DNA from: Cupriavidus neocaledonicus
GTDB lineage: Bacteria; Pseudomonadota; Gammaproteobacteria; Burkholderiales; Burkholderiaceae
Assembly (NCBI RefSeq): GCF_000372525.1
Contig: NZ_AQUR01000082.1
Coordinates: 1 to 64,000, forward strand
Reading direction: 5' to 3'
Length of the DNA stretch: 64,000 nt
A program made the position numbers and the translations under genes. The notes beneath the pieces were generated by a model. It saw nothing but the letters and a program-made list of their open reading frames with translations. It ran no database searches and was not told the DNA's origin. This document shows, piece by piece, positions 43,842-52,082 of this stretch; position 1 is the stretch's first letter, and the number at the start of each line of letters is the position of its first letter.

Positions 43842-43962
43842 CGCTGTCTCCAAGGGTTGAGCTTCCGGCGCGGCCGGCGGGCCGCGCCGCCAGTCAACGG
43901 GGCGCAAATTCCATACCATTTCGCGGGCATGGAGGACGGCACGCATGCCGCGCGCCCCGCAC

Positions 43963-44001
43963 CAAAGCAAAGGCGGGCGCCACCGGGAAAGGGCGCCCGC
44001 C
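43963..44001 (-). terminator. Intrinsic terminator after the small DUF2188-like gene
   Basis: Perfect 10-bp stem GGCGGGCGCC / GGCGCCCGCC (43972-44001) with a 10-base loop, followed on the reverse strand by TTTGCTTTGG. It ends the transcript of the 67-aa gene and separates it from the BON gene. Confidence 0.72.
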
Positions 44002-44026
44002 GTTATCACGCAACCGGGTTGCAGCG

Positions 44027-44230
44027 TCAGGCGGCCAGGGGAGCGAGGCCGTGCGGGGCATCGTCCTCGTCTTCGTGCACGATCAGCACCACACCGCGCC
44101 GCTTGGCGGCGGCCATGCCGATGTTGACAGCGACGTCGCGGTCGTCGCAGTGGACCAGGCCCTTGCGCGCGCTTTCGACCGTCAGTTCCCAGCCCTGCGC
44201 GGTCTGCCTGATCAGGAAGTTTGCAGCCAT
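44027..44230 (-). CDS. Small DUF2188-like protein (67 aa)
   Basis: Starts MAANFLIRQTAQGWELTVES; ARKGLVHCDDRDVAVNIGMA and AKRRGVVLIVHEDEDDAPHG follow the same pattern as the DUF2188 protein at 28591. It lacks the basic C-terminus and ends in an acidic-to-Ala tail. AGGGAG lies about 6 bases before the ATG, and a strong terminator follows. A TGTAGGA element lies 90 bases upstream. Function unknown. Confidence 0.7.
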   Translation of the reverse strand: MAANFLIRQTAQGWELTVESARKGLVHCDDRDVAVNIGMAAAKRRGVVLIVHEDEDDAPHGLAPLAA

Positions 44231-44577
44231 GGGTTGCTCCCTGTCGTTGGTGTTCTTGCAGCGTAGCCCATGGGCGGAACCGTTAAATCGGCGTCTGTCC
44301 GATAGCGTGTGGGCGCTTCTCCTACAGTCGTGCCGATGGCGCCCCTGATTGGCGCCACGGATGGCACCCCTGATGCGCCCGGGCCACCGACAAATTGCGC
44401 CAACAAGCGGGCCATTCAAATTGATGCCGTCGATCGTGGAATTGCGATTGTTGACAAGAATCACGGATATAAGCGGACTGCGATCGAAAAATCGTCCTCC
44501 ATCACGCAAAGCCGGACCCGCGGAACGCAGCAGGCGGACAGCGCCGCACTGTGACACACCCCGGGCAGGAGGAGACC
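44231..44577. promoter_or_regulatory. Divergent spacer with TGTAGGA element and duplicated motif
   Basis: This 347-base spacer separates the DUF2188-like gene and the flhC-like gene. It contains a reverse-strand TGTAGGA (44320-44326) resembling elements before two other small genes, and two imperfect copies of GATGGC-G/A-CCCCTGAT (about 44335-44350 and 44360-44375). A TTGACA occurs at 44451-44456 without a well-spaced -10. No coding sequence is seen. Confidence 0.4.
44320..44326 (-). promoter_or_regulatory. TGTAGGA element upstream of second DUF2188-like gene
   Basis: Reverse-strand TGTAGGA, 90 bases before the ATG at 44230, shares its core with the elements at 28403-28419 and 28511-28528. 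Shorter and less complete than those two. Confidence 0.25.
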
Positions 44578-45174
44578 ATGGACACACACCCTGCCGCCAC
44601 CAGCGGCCCCGCTGCGGCAACGTCCCGCCCGTTGCCCGCACCGGCGCGCAAGAGCGTGCTGCACGACCTGGAGCAAACCCGGCTGGCGATCGAGATGATC
44701 GGCCTGGGCGCGCGCCTGCAGGTGCTGGAAGCGGAAGTGTCGCTGCCGCGCGAGCGGCTGACTCGCCTGTACAAGGAGCTTCGCGGGGCGTCTCCGCCCA
44801 AGGGGATGCTGCCGTTCTCGACCGACTGGTTCCTGGCCTGGCGCCCCAACGCCCATGCCTCGATGCTGCTCGGCGCCTACCGCTTCATGATCCGTGCCGG
44901 CCACCTGGACGGCATCCGTGCCACCCTGGCCGCCTTCCGCATGTATCGCGAGCATCTGTGCGTCACCGGCGAGGTCGCCCAGCTGAGTTTTACCCGTGCC
45001 TGGATGCTGGTCCGCTTCTATGAGCGCGGCATGCTGCAGCTGGCGCGCTGCCAGTGCTGCCGCGGCGAGTTCGTGGTGTGCGCCCACGCTGCGCGCCAGC
45101 GCTACATCTGCGGCTTGTGCCTGCCGCCGGCGCGCGCGGGCAAGTGCCGCAGGCCCGGACCGGCCGGCGCATGA
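44578..45174 (+). CDS. flhC: Orphan FlhC-like flagellar master regulator subunit
   Basis: A 198-aa FlhC homologue: IEMIGLGARLQVLEAEVSLP, RLYKELRGASPPKGMLPFST and FTRAWMLVRFYERGMLQLAR match E. coli FlhC, and the four zinc cysteines are spaced identically (C158, C161, C178, C181; 3-17-3). FlhC normally works as FlhD4C2 to activate flagellar class II promoters. No flhD is adjacent or anywhere in the window, and no flagellar gene is near. AGGAGG precedes ATG 44578. A second open frame overlaps its stop by ATGA, an unusual neighbour for flhC. Confidence 0.87.
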   Translation: MDTHPAATSGPAAATSRPLPAPARKSVLHDLEQTRLAIEMIGLGARLQVLEAEVSLPRERLTRLYKELRGASPPKGMLPFSTDWFLAWRPNAHASMLLGAYRFMIRAGHLDGIRATLAAFRMYREHLCVTGEVAQLSFTRAWMLVRFYERGMLQLARCQCCRGEFVVCAHAARQRYICGLCLPPARAGKCRRPGPAGA

Positions 45175-45674
45175 ACGCCCGTGCCGCCCCGGCGCCATTG
45201 TCTGCTGGCGCACAGTCCGCCCACCCGCACCCTTCCATGATGGATGCACCAGACCATGCCGCCCGCGGCGCACCCGGAGCCTCGCCCATGTTCAAGATCC
45301 CCATGCTCGGCAAGATGCTGGGCACCCCCGCGCCCGAGGCCGGCGGCAAGGCCCGCGCCGAGCCACCGCCGGCGCCGTCTGGCTCTGCGGCGGGCACGCC
45401 GCGCCAGGGCATGCCGGAACAGCTTGCGCAGAACCTCAAGACCCAGGGCGATGCCATGATCCAGTACGGCGCCCGGCTGCTGGTGATGCGCGAAATGCTG
45501 TGCGCCATGGCCGCGGCGCTGCCGCCCGATGCGCGCGCCAGCGCGCAGCGGCAGTTCCGGCAACGCATCGACCAGTTGCTGTCGCTGACCGACGACCACG
45601 TGCTGCCGGCCGAATTCCACACGGCGCTGCTGGCCGAGGTCAACTACTACCTCGGCGAGCTCAGGCAACGCTGA
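45171..45674 (+). CDS. Protein of unknown function, coupled to orphan FlhC (167 aa)
   Basis: Residues 1-85 are low-complexity (Ala/Pro/Gly-rich, with FKIPMLGKMLG in the middle); residues about 86-167 are a helical domain containing EQLAQNLKTQGDAMIQYGAR and RQFRQRIDQLLSLTDDHVLP. No signal peptide or known motif. The ATG at 45171 overlaps the FlhC stop (ATGA), so the two are co-translated; ATGs at 45238 and 45289 are alternatives. I do not recognise the family; it might be a partner or modulator of the FlhC-like protein, which is only suggested by coupling. Confidence 0.6.
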   Translation: MNARAAPAPLSAGAQSAHPHPSMMDAPDHAARGAPGASPMFKIPMLGKMLGTPAPEAGGKARAEPPPAPSGSAAGTPRQGMPEQLAQNLKTQGDAMIQYGARLLVMREMLCAMAAALPPDARASAQRQFRQRIDQLLSLTDDHVLPAEFHTALLAEVNYYLGELRQR

Positions 45675-46131
45675 CGGCACAGCGGCTGGCACGGCCCGGG
45701 AGGCGATTTCCCGAGCGCCCGGCGCGCCCGCTGACGCCGGCTGGCGCCCTATCCTGCACTACTCCTGAGTATGCCGCGCCAGGGCGTTGCACAGGCGGCC
45801 CTTGTGTCCGGTTTGATACCGGTCGTAACTGCCATTCCGGGGCCCCGGCCATCGTGCTACAGTGCGCCCTCAGCACAAAGCTGCAAAGCGGCGTATAGCA
45901 CACCTCCCGGCCTGACCGGGCAGCAGGTGGCCCTGGCGTTCCGCCCCGGCTTTGTCACCCCGAAGCGCACACGGTGCGCGCCCAGGCGCCGGCACGTGCC
46001 GGGAGCCGGCCCTTGCTCTTCGTGCCTTGCCGCGCGCTTGCCGCTCGCCACAGTTGTGGCGCCGAACCATTGCCGCGCAGCCGCCTGTCCCGGGGTCCGC
46101 CCCGACCGCCGCTGCCGTCCCCAGGATCTTC
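45675..46131. other. 457-base spacer, no supported gene
   Basis: Between the flhC-linked gene and the acyltransferase. Open frames through it lack ribosome sites and familiar sequence. It contains the local inverted repeat CCGGTTTGATACCGG (perfect 5-bp arms, near 45808-45822), which may be part of a promoter region. Nothing else stands out. Confidence 0.4.
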
Positions 46132-47010
46132 ATGACGCACCAGTTCCAGGCTGCGCTCACCATTGCAGCCTTCAAGCTCTTTGCCGCCCTGCCCTACGGC
46201 GTGACCGCCCGCCTTGGCGACGCCCTCGGCAGGCTGCTGTACCGCATTCCCAGCCGCCGCCGCCGCATCGTGCATACCAACCTGGCACTGTGCTTCCCCG
46301 ACATGGATCCCCGCAAGCGCGAGCAGCTGGCGCGCGACCACTTCGGCCATGTGCTGCGCAGCTACCTGGAGCGCGGCGTGCAGTGGTTCGGCAACGCCGA
46401 GCGCCTGGGCAAGCTGGTCGAGCTGGATTCGCGCATCGACCTGGCCTCGTGCGCGGAGCATCCGACCATCTTCATGGGCTTTCATTTCGTCGGCATCGAG
46501 GCCGGCTGCATGTTCTATTCGATGCGCCACCCGGTGGCATCGCTGTACACGCGCATGTCGAGCCCGCTGCTGGAGCAGATCTCGCGCACCCAGCGCGGGC
46601 GCTTCGGCGCCGAGATGATCCCGCGCAACGGCAGCGGCAAGCAGGTGGTGCGCACGCTGCGCGCCGGCTGCCCGGTGATGCTGGCGGCGGACATGGACTT
46701 CGGCATCAACGATTCGGTGTTCGTGCCGTTCTTCGGCGTGCCGGCGTGCACCCTGACCTCGGCCTCGCGCCTGGCCAGCCTGACCGGCGCGCGCGTGGTG
46801 CCGTTCACCACCGAAGTGCTGCCCGACTACCGCGGCTACCGGCTGCGCGTGTTCGACCCGCTCGAAGGCTTTCCCTCCGGCAGCGTCGAAGAGGACTCGC
46901 GCCGCATGAACGCCTTCCTCGAAACCCAGATCGCCACCATGCCGGAGCAGTATTACTGGATCCACCGGCGCTTCAAGAACCGGCCGGAAGGCATGCCGTC
47001 GGTGTACTGA
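46132..47010 (+). CDS. LpxL/HtrB-type lipid A acyltransferase
   Basis: A 292-aa inner-membrane acyltransferase of the lysophospholipid acyltransferase superfamily, which adds a secondary acyl chain to lipid A. The catalytic HX4E is HFVGIE starting near H118; the N-terminal membrane anchor (AALTIAAFKLFAALPYGVTA), RRIVHTNLALCFPDMDPRKR and YWIHRRFKNRPEG at the C-terminus are family landmarks. Start at 46132 has no strong ribosome site. No other lipid A gene is near. Confidence 0.88.
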   Translation: MTHQFQAALTIAAFKLFAALPYGVTARLGDALGRLLYRIPSRRRRIVHTNLALCFPDMDPRKREQLARDHFGHVLRSYLERGVQWFGNAERLGKLVELDSRIDLASCAEHPTIFMGFHFVGIEAGCMFYSMRHPVASLYTRMSSPLLEQISRTQRGRFGAEMIPRNGSGKQVVRTLRAGCPVMLAADMDFGINDSVFVPFFGVPACTLTSASRLASLTGARVVPFTTEVLPDYRGYRLRVFDPLEGFPSGSVEEDSRRMNAFLETQIATMPEQYYWIHRRFKNRPEGMPSVY

Positions 47011-47131
47011 CGCCGCTCGCCGGCACTGGTCCTGTCGTCGCCGGCCGAGATGGGGCAGTACCGGAAGGACGAGATCGAGCGCTGCAAGCGGCTCGCGGTG
47101 GCCAGGGTGCCGCTGCAGTCAGCGCGCCCCG

Positions 47132-48025
47132 CTACCCGCTGTGCTCGCGCAGCAGCACCGTCAGGCGCTGCGCCAGCGGCGACAGGTAGGCGCCTGCGCG
47201 CGTGACCACGCCGATGCGCCGGCGCAGGTCCAACTCTTCCACGCCCAGCGCCAGCACGCGCAGGCCGCGCTGCATGGCCTCGCCGCCGGCATTGGCGATG
47301 CTCAGCATCTGCGTGCCCTGCATCAGCGCGAACAGCGAGCTGCTGCCGAAGTCGATCTCGATGCGCGGCTGCGGCTCCTGCAGGCCGCGCTGGCGGAACG
47401 CCGCGTCGACCTGCTGGCGCAGCGTGATATGCCGTTCCGGCAGCAGCCATTCCTGGTCGGCGAGGTCGGCCAGCCGCAGCTTGCGCCGCCGCAGCAGCGC
47501 GTGGCCCTGGTCGGCCACCACCACCAGCCGGTCGTCGAACAGCGGCTGCACCGCGAAGGTCGCCGCCAGCGCGCCGGACGGGGTCGGCGCCACCGCCATG
47601 TCCAGCTCTCCGGCCGCAAGCAGGTCCAGCAGGTCGCGCGCGAGCCGGCGCCGCAGCCGCAGCCGCGCCACCGGGCGCTCGCGCACCAGCTGCTGGCACG
47701 CGCCGAGCACCACATCGCCGGGGATCGACGGTGAATAGCCCACGCGCACGATGCCCTGCTCGCCGGTGCGGATGCCCAGCATTTCCTTGATGCCGTCCTG
47801 GTACTCCAGCTGGATGCGCCGCGCGCGCTCGAGGAAGCGGGTGCCGGCATAGGTGGCGGCCATGCCGTTGGCGGTACGTTCGAACAGCGGCAGCCCCGCC
47901 TGCGTTTCCACCCGCTGCACTGCCTTGGTCAGCGCTGGCTGGCTGATCCCCAGCGCCTCGGCGGCGCGGCCGATGCCGCCGTGCGCCGCCACGGCGAGGA
48001 TGTATTCGATATCCCGCGTCTCCAT
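47132..48025 (-). CDS. LysR-family regulator, divergent from the CoA-ligase/acyl-CoA dehydrogenase operon
   Basis: A 297-aa LysR regulator: helix-turn-helix in residues 4-63 (GIGRAAEALGISQPALTKAV), effector domain after residue 90. It is divergent from the acyl-CoA synthetase gene across 134 bases that hold a perfect inverted repeat, and is expected to control that operon with a carboxylic acid or its CoA ester as inducer. Confidence 0.9.
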   Translation of the reverse strand: METRDIEYILAVAAHGGIGRAAEALGISQPALTKAVQRVETQAGLPLFERTANGMAATYAGTRFLERARRIQLEYQDGIKEMLGIRTGEQGIVRVGYSPSIPGDVVLGACQQLVRERPVARLRLRRRLARDLLDLLAAGELDMAVAPTPSGALAATFAVQPLFDDRLVVVADQGHALLRRRKLRLADLADQEWLLPERHITLRQQVDAAFRQRGLQEPQPRIEIDFGSSSLFALMQGTQMLSIANAGGEAMQRGLRVLALGVEELDLRRRIGVVTRAGAYLSPLAQRLTVLLREHSG

Positions 48026-48046
48026 TGCCTCACATTCCCGACGGTT

Positions 48047-48062
48047 ATGGCTTTATAGCCAT
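48047..48062. promoter_or_regulatory. Inverted repeat in LysR intergenic region (candidate operator)
   Basis: ATGGCT-TTAT-AGCCAT, perfect 6-bp arms, 22-37 bases upstream of the lysR start and about 100 bases before the CoA-ligase ATG. The spacing is one longer than T-N11-A, but the position suits autoregulation. Confidence 0.55.
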
Positions 48063-48159
48063 CGCGTCATTGTGGTGATGACCGCCATCTTACAGACTAC
48101 AGCGCACGAGCACACCACCGAGCGTGCAGCGACATCACTAAGCCTTCACCGGAGACAGC

Positions 48160-49713
48160 ATGGGTTTCGCGTATTTCCTGCGCCGCGCCGCGCGTTACTG
48201 GGGCGACCAGCCCGCCATCCTCTACCAGGACCAGGTGGTGACCTATCGCCAGCTGGACGAACGCTCGTCGCGGCTGGCCAATGCGCTGCTGGCGCTGGGC
48301 CTGCGCCCTGGCGACCGCGTCGCGGTGCAGTCGCGCAACCGGCCCGAGCTGGTCGAACTGGAATGCGCGCTGTACAAGGCCGGCCTGGTCAAGGCCGCGC
48401 TCAACCCGCGCTTTACCGCGGCCGAGGCCAGCGACGTGGTCGAAAACTGCACCCCGCGCGTACTGATCGCCGGCCCGGGCTATACCGGCTACGACCGCGC
48501 CACGGCCGGCTTCGGCAGCATCGAGACCTTTATCGCCATCGGCGCGGCGCCCGCCGGCTATGTCGAATACGAGGCGCTGCTGGCCAATGCCGGCACCACC
48601 CCGCCCGACATCACCCCCGCGGCCGACGACCTGGCCGTGCTGCACTTTTCGTCGGGCTCCACCGGCAAGATCAAGGCCGCCATGCAGAGCTACGGCAACC
48701 GCATGGCGGCGCTGCGCAAGGTGGTGTCCGGCATGGACCGCCCCGCCCGCCCCGGTGACCGGCTGGCGCTGATCGGCCCGGTCACGCACGCTTCCGGCAT
48801 GCTGATGCAGCCCTACCTGTATGTGGGCGCGACGCTGGTGCTGTTCGAAAAATTCGAGCCCGCGCACTTCCTGGCTGAAGTCGCGCGCCTGCGCATCACC
48901 CATGTGTTCATGGTCCCGGCCATGATCAACATGCTGCTGGCCGAGCCGACGCTGGCGCAGGCCGACCTGTCGAGCCTGAAGACGCTGGCCTACGGCGCCG
49001 CGCCGATGGCGCCGGCCCGCATCCGCGAGGCCTGGGAGCGCATCGGCCCGATCCTGTCGCAGGGCTATGGCGCCAGCGAATCGACCTCCGGCGTCACGCG
49101 GCTGTCGACCAGCGACCATGCCGACGCCATCGCCAGCCATCCCGAGCGCCTGGCCTCGTGCGGCCGCGCGCTGGGCGAGACCGAAGTGCGCGTGGTCGAC
49201 GAGCACGGCAGGGAAGTGGCCGTGGGCGAGATCGGCGAGCTGGTGATCCGCGGCGACGACGTGTTCCACGGCTACTGGAACGAGCCCGCGCTGACGCGCG
49301 AGACCCTGGTCGACGGCTGGCTGCATACCGGCGACATGGCGCGCGTGGACGAGGCCGGCTACCTGTACCTGGTCGACCGCAAGAAGGACATGATCATCTC
49401 CGGCGGCTTCAACGTCTACCCGACCGAGGTCGAGGCCACGCTGTACCAGCATCCCGACGTGCTCGAGGCCTGCGTCATCAGCGTCCCGGACGACACCTGG
49501 GGCGAAAGCGTCAAGGCCGTGGTCACGCTGCGCCCCGGGCGCGAGGCCACCGCGCAGCAGCTGATCGCGCATTGCCGCGAGCGCATCGCCGACTACAAGT
49601 CGCCGCGCTCGGTTGACTTTGTCGCCGAGCTGCCCAAGAACGCCAGCGGCAAGCTGGCCCGCAAGGTCGTGCGCGAACGCTACTGGCAAGGCGTCGGACG
49701 CCGCGTCAACTGA
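48160..49713 (+). CDS. Acyl-CoA synthetase (AMP-forming)
   Basis: A 517-aa adenylate-forming ligase. AVLHFSSGSTGKIKAAMQS is the phosphate loop (a variant of SSGTTGxPKG), QGYGASESTSGVTRLS is the acyl-AMP loop, DGWLHTGDMARVDEAGYLYL and VDRKKDMIISGGFNVYPTEV are the hinge region, and the catalytic lysine is in PKNASGKLARKV. It should activate a medium-chain or aromatic acid. First gene of a four-gene operon (ligase, acyl-CoA dehydrogenase, Bug receptor, CaiB/BaiF). CGGAGA precedes the ATG. Confidence 0.92.
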   Translation: MGFAYFLRRAARYWGDQPAILYQDQVVTYRQLDERSSRLANALLALGLRPGDRVAVQSRNRPELVELECALYKAGLVKAALNPRFTAAEASDVVENCTPRVLIAGPGYTGYDRATAGFGSIETFIAIGAAPAGYVEYEALLANAGTTPPDITPAADDLAVLHFSSGSTGKIKAAMQSYGNRMAALRKVVSGMDRPARPGDRLALIGPVTHASGMLMQPYLYVGATLVLFEKFEPAHFLAEVARLRITHVFMVPAMINMLLAEPTLAQADLSSLKTLAYGAAPMAPARIREAWERIGPILSQGYGASESTSGVTRLSTSDHADAIASHPERLASCGRALGETEVRVVDEHGREVAVGEIGELVIRGDDVFHGYWNEPALTRETLVDGWLHTGDMARVDEAGYLYLVDRKKDMIISGGFNVYPTEVEATLYQHPDVLEACVISVPDDTWGESVKAVVTLRPGREATAQQLIAHCRERIADYKSPRSVDFVAELPKNASGKLARKVVRERYWQGVGRRVN

Positions 49714-49740
49714 ACCCGCAAGCGCACCGAGGAAACCGCC

Positions 49741-50922
49741 ATGTTCGATCACCTGACCAACCCCGTCCTGCTGGAAACCCGCGCCGGCATCCGCCGCTTC
49801 ATCGATGCGGAGTTGCGCCCGCTCGAACAGGAGCTCGGCCTGGGTTCCGAGGACCCGTGGCCGCGCGAGACCCTGCGCCAGGTCTGGCGCCGCTCCAGCG
49901 AGCTGGGCTTCTACGCCGCCTGCCTGCCCGCCGCGCTCGGCGGCAAGGGCCTGAACATCCAGGAGCAATGCGCGCTCAAGGCCGACCTGGCCGCGAGCGG
50001 CTCGACCCTGGCCGCGCACGTGCTGGGCGACCTGGGCGGCCCGCCGCGCGTGGGCAACATGCTGAAGTACGCCACGCCCGAGCAGCTCGAGCGGTATTTC
50101 AAGCCGGTGATCCGCGGCGAGAAATCGACCTGCTTCGCGCTGACGGAAACGCATTCCGGCTCCGATGCGCAGAGCATCAAGACCTCGGCAGTGGCCGACG
50201 GCGATGCGCTGGTCATCAACGGCGGCAAGCACTACATCAGCGGCGCGCCGTTTGCCGACTTCGCCATCGTCATGTGCGTGACCGACGCCACCGCGACGCC
50301 GCCGGCCATCACCGCGGTGCTGGTCGACCTTGACCTGCCCGGCGTGACGGTGACCAACGAGTACGTGCCGATGTCCGGCCAGCATATCGACGGCGACATC
50401 CGCTTCGACAACGTGCGCGTGCCGCGCGCCAACATCTTCGGCGGCGAGGGCAACGGCTTCAAGCTGGGCATGTCGCGCATCAACGTGAACCGCCTGCTGC
50501 ACTGCCCCAGCATGCTGGGTCTGGCCATGCGGGCCTACGAGTCGTCGGTGGAGTATGCCGGCCAGCGCCGCCAGTTCGGCGGCCCGATCGCGCGCTTCCA
50601 GGCGATCCAGCACATGCTGGCCGACATGGCCGCGGCGCTGTGGGCCTGCGAAAGCATGATCGCGCACACTGCCGCGCTGGCCGACGCCGGTGCCGACCTG
50701 CGCATGAAGGCCGCGGCGTGCAAGCTGTTCGTCTCGGAGCGCTGCTTCGAGGTGGCCGACAAGGCCGTGCAGATCCACGGCAATGTCGGCGTCACGCGCG
50801 GCCATCCGGTCGAGCAGACCTTCCGCAAGCTGCGCATGTTCCGCATCTTCACCGGCACCAGCGAGATCCAGCGCAACACCATCGCGCGGGCTATCCTGGA
50901 ACCGCTGCAACAGAAAGCCTGA
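49741..50922 (+). CDS. Acyl-CoA dehydrogenase
   Basis: A 393-aa flavoenzyme. FALTETHSGSDAQSIKTSAV in the N-terminal/beta region binds FAD and substrate, KHYISGAPFADFAIVM follows, GGPIARFQAIQHMLADMAAA and FTGTSEIQRNTIARAILEPL close the C-terminal helical domain. The conserved blocks suggest a true acyl-CoA dehydrogenase, unlike the one at 25748. It should introduce a 2,3-double bond into the CoA ester made by the upstream ligase (27-base gap). Confidence 0.92.
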   Translation: MFDHLTNPVLLETRAGIRRFIDAELRPLEQELGLGSEDPWPRETLRQVWRRSSELGFYAACLPAALGGKGLNIQEQCALKADLAASGSTLAAHVLGDLGGPPRVGNMLKYATPEQLERYFKPVIRGEKSTCFALTETHSGSDAQSIKTSAVADGDALVINGGKHYISGAPFADFAIVMCVTDATATPPAITAVLVDLDLPGVTVTNEYVPMSGQHIDGDIRFDNVRVPRANIFGGEGNGFKLGMSRINVNRLLHCPSMLGLAMRAYESSVEYAGQRRQFGGPIARFQAIQHMLADMAAALWACESMIAHTAALADAGADLRMKAAACKLFVSERCFEVADKAVQIHGNVGVTRGHPVEQTFRKLRMFRIFTGTSEIQRNTIARAILEPLQQKA

Positions 50923-50999
50923 CCGTGCCGGCGGCGCGGTCGCCGCCGGCATCCGGATCCCGGCCACAGCACACTACGACAAGACCACGGAGACCAAGC

Positions 51000-51992
51000 A
51001 TGAACCGCCGAAACTGGCTTGCCAGCGCCGGTGCCGCCGCGCTGGGCAGCCTGCTGCTGCCGGCCCGCGCCGCCACCGCCACATCCCCCTACCCCGGCCG
51101 CCCGATCCGGCTCATCGTGCCGTTTATCGCCGGCAGCACGCCGGACAACGTGGCGCGCACGCTGTCGGCGGAGCTGGGCAAGAAGCTCGGCCAGCCGCTG
51201 GTGGTCGAGAACATGCCCGGCGCCGGCGGCATCATCGGTGCCAGCGCGCTGCGCCGCGCCGCGCCCGATGGCTACACGCTGGGCATCCTGGCCAACTCGC
51301 ACGTCATCAACGTGCACATGTACCGCAAGATGCCGTACGATCCAACCCAAGACTTCACGCCGATCACGGCGTTGTCGGGCGGGCCGTCGGCGCTGGTGGT
51401 GCCGGTGTCCGCGCCCTACAAGACCGCCGCCGAACTGGTCGCGGCGATGAAGAAGGAACCGGGCAAGTTCAACTACGGCTCCGGCGGCAAGGGCAGCATC
51501 GCCCATCTGGCGGTGGAGGCCATGCTGCACCAGACCGGCTGCGACGCCGTGCATATTCCCTACAAGGGCGCGCCGGAAATCCTCACCTCGATGCTGACCG
51601 GGCAGACCCAGTTCGGCATGCCGGTGCTGGGCACGGCGACGCAGTACGTGCGCAACCACCAGGTCAGGGTGCTGGCGGTCACCGCCGCCGCGCGCTCGCC
51701 GTACTTCCCCGACGTGCCGACCATGGCCGAAGCGCTGCCGCCCGGCTTTGTCATCGACAACTGGAGCGGCCTGTTCGCCCCGGCCAATTTCCCGGCCGAC
51801 CTGGCGCAGAAGCTGCACGCCGCGGTGCGCGCGTTGCAGAGCGCCGGCGTGTTCGACGCCCAGCTCAAGGCCAATGCCGGCGAGCTGCGCCGCAGCGCGT
51901 CGCCGGCGCAATTCGGCACCATGGTGGCGAGCGACAACGCGCGCTACGGCGACCTGATGAAATCGATCGGCATGACCGGCGACCTGGGCTGA
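51000..51992 (+). CDS. Bug-family periplasmic receptor
   Basis: A 330-aa TctC-like protein. The signal MNRRNWLASAGAAALGSLLL has a twin-arginine-like RR and a hydrophobic run ending LPARAATA; mature landmarks are YPGRPIRLIVPFIAGSTPDN, LVVENMPGAGGIIGASAL and VHIPYKGAPEILTSMLTGQT. It lies between catabolic enzyme genes with no permease genes nearby, and presumably binds the acid the operon degrades. Confidence 0.9.
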   Translation: MNRRNWLASAGAAALGSLLLPARAATATSPYPGRPIRLIVPFIAGSTPDNVARTLSAELGKKLGQPLVVENMPGAGGIIGASALRRAAPDGYTLGILANSHVINVHMYRKMPYDPTQDFTPITALSGGPSALVVPVSAPYKTAAELVAAMKKEPGKFNYGSGGKGSIAHLAVEAMLHQTGCDAVHIPYKGAPEILTSMLTGQTQFGMPVLGTATQYVRNHQVRVLAVTAAARSPYFPDVPTMAEALPPGFVIDNWSGLFAPANFPADLAQKLHAAVRALQSAGVFDAQLKANAGELRRSASPAQFGTMVASDNARYGDLMKSIGMTGDLG

Positions 51993-52082
51993 TACGGCTG
52001 CTGCCTTTGCTCCACCCGTCCTGTGCCGCACGCCGTCGCGCATGCGGCGCTGGTGTCTTCTCCCTCCTGCCAGAGGCTAAGC

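Noticed and set aside
44451-44456. TTGACA as a promoter -35 box before flhC
   Set aside because: No -10 box lies at a normal spacing (a TATAAG is only 11 bases away), so it is not reported as a promoter.
45771-47189. A 472-codon forward frame overlapping the acyltransferase
   Set aside because: It is out of frame with the clear LpxL-type gene and shows shadow composition.
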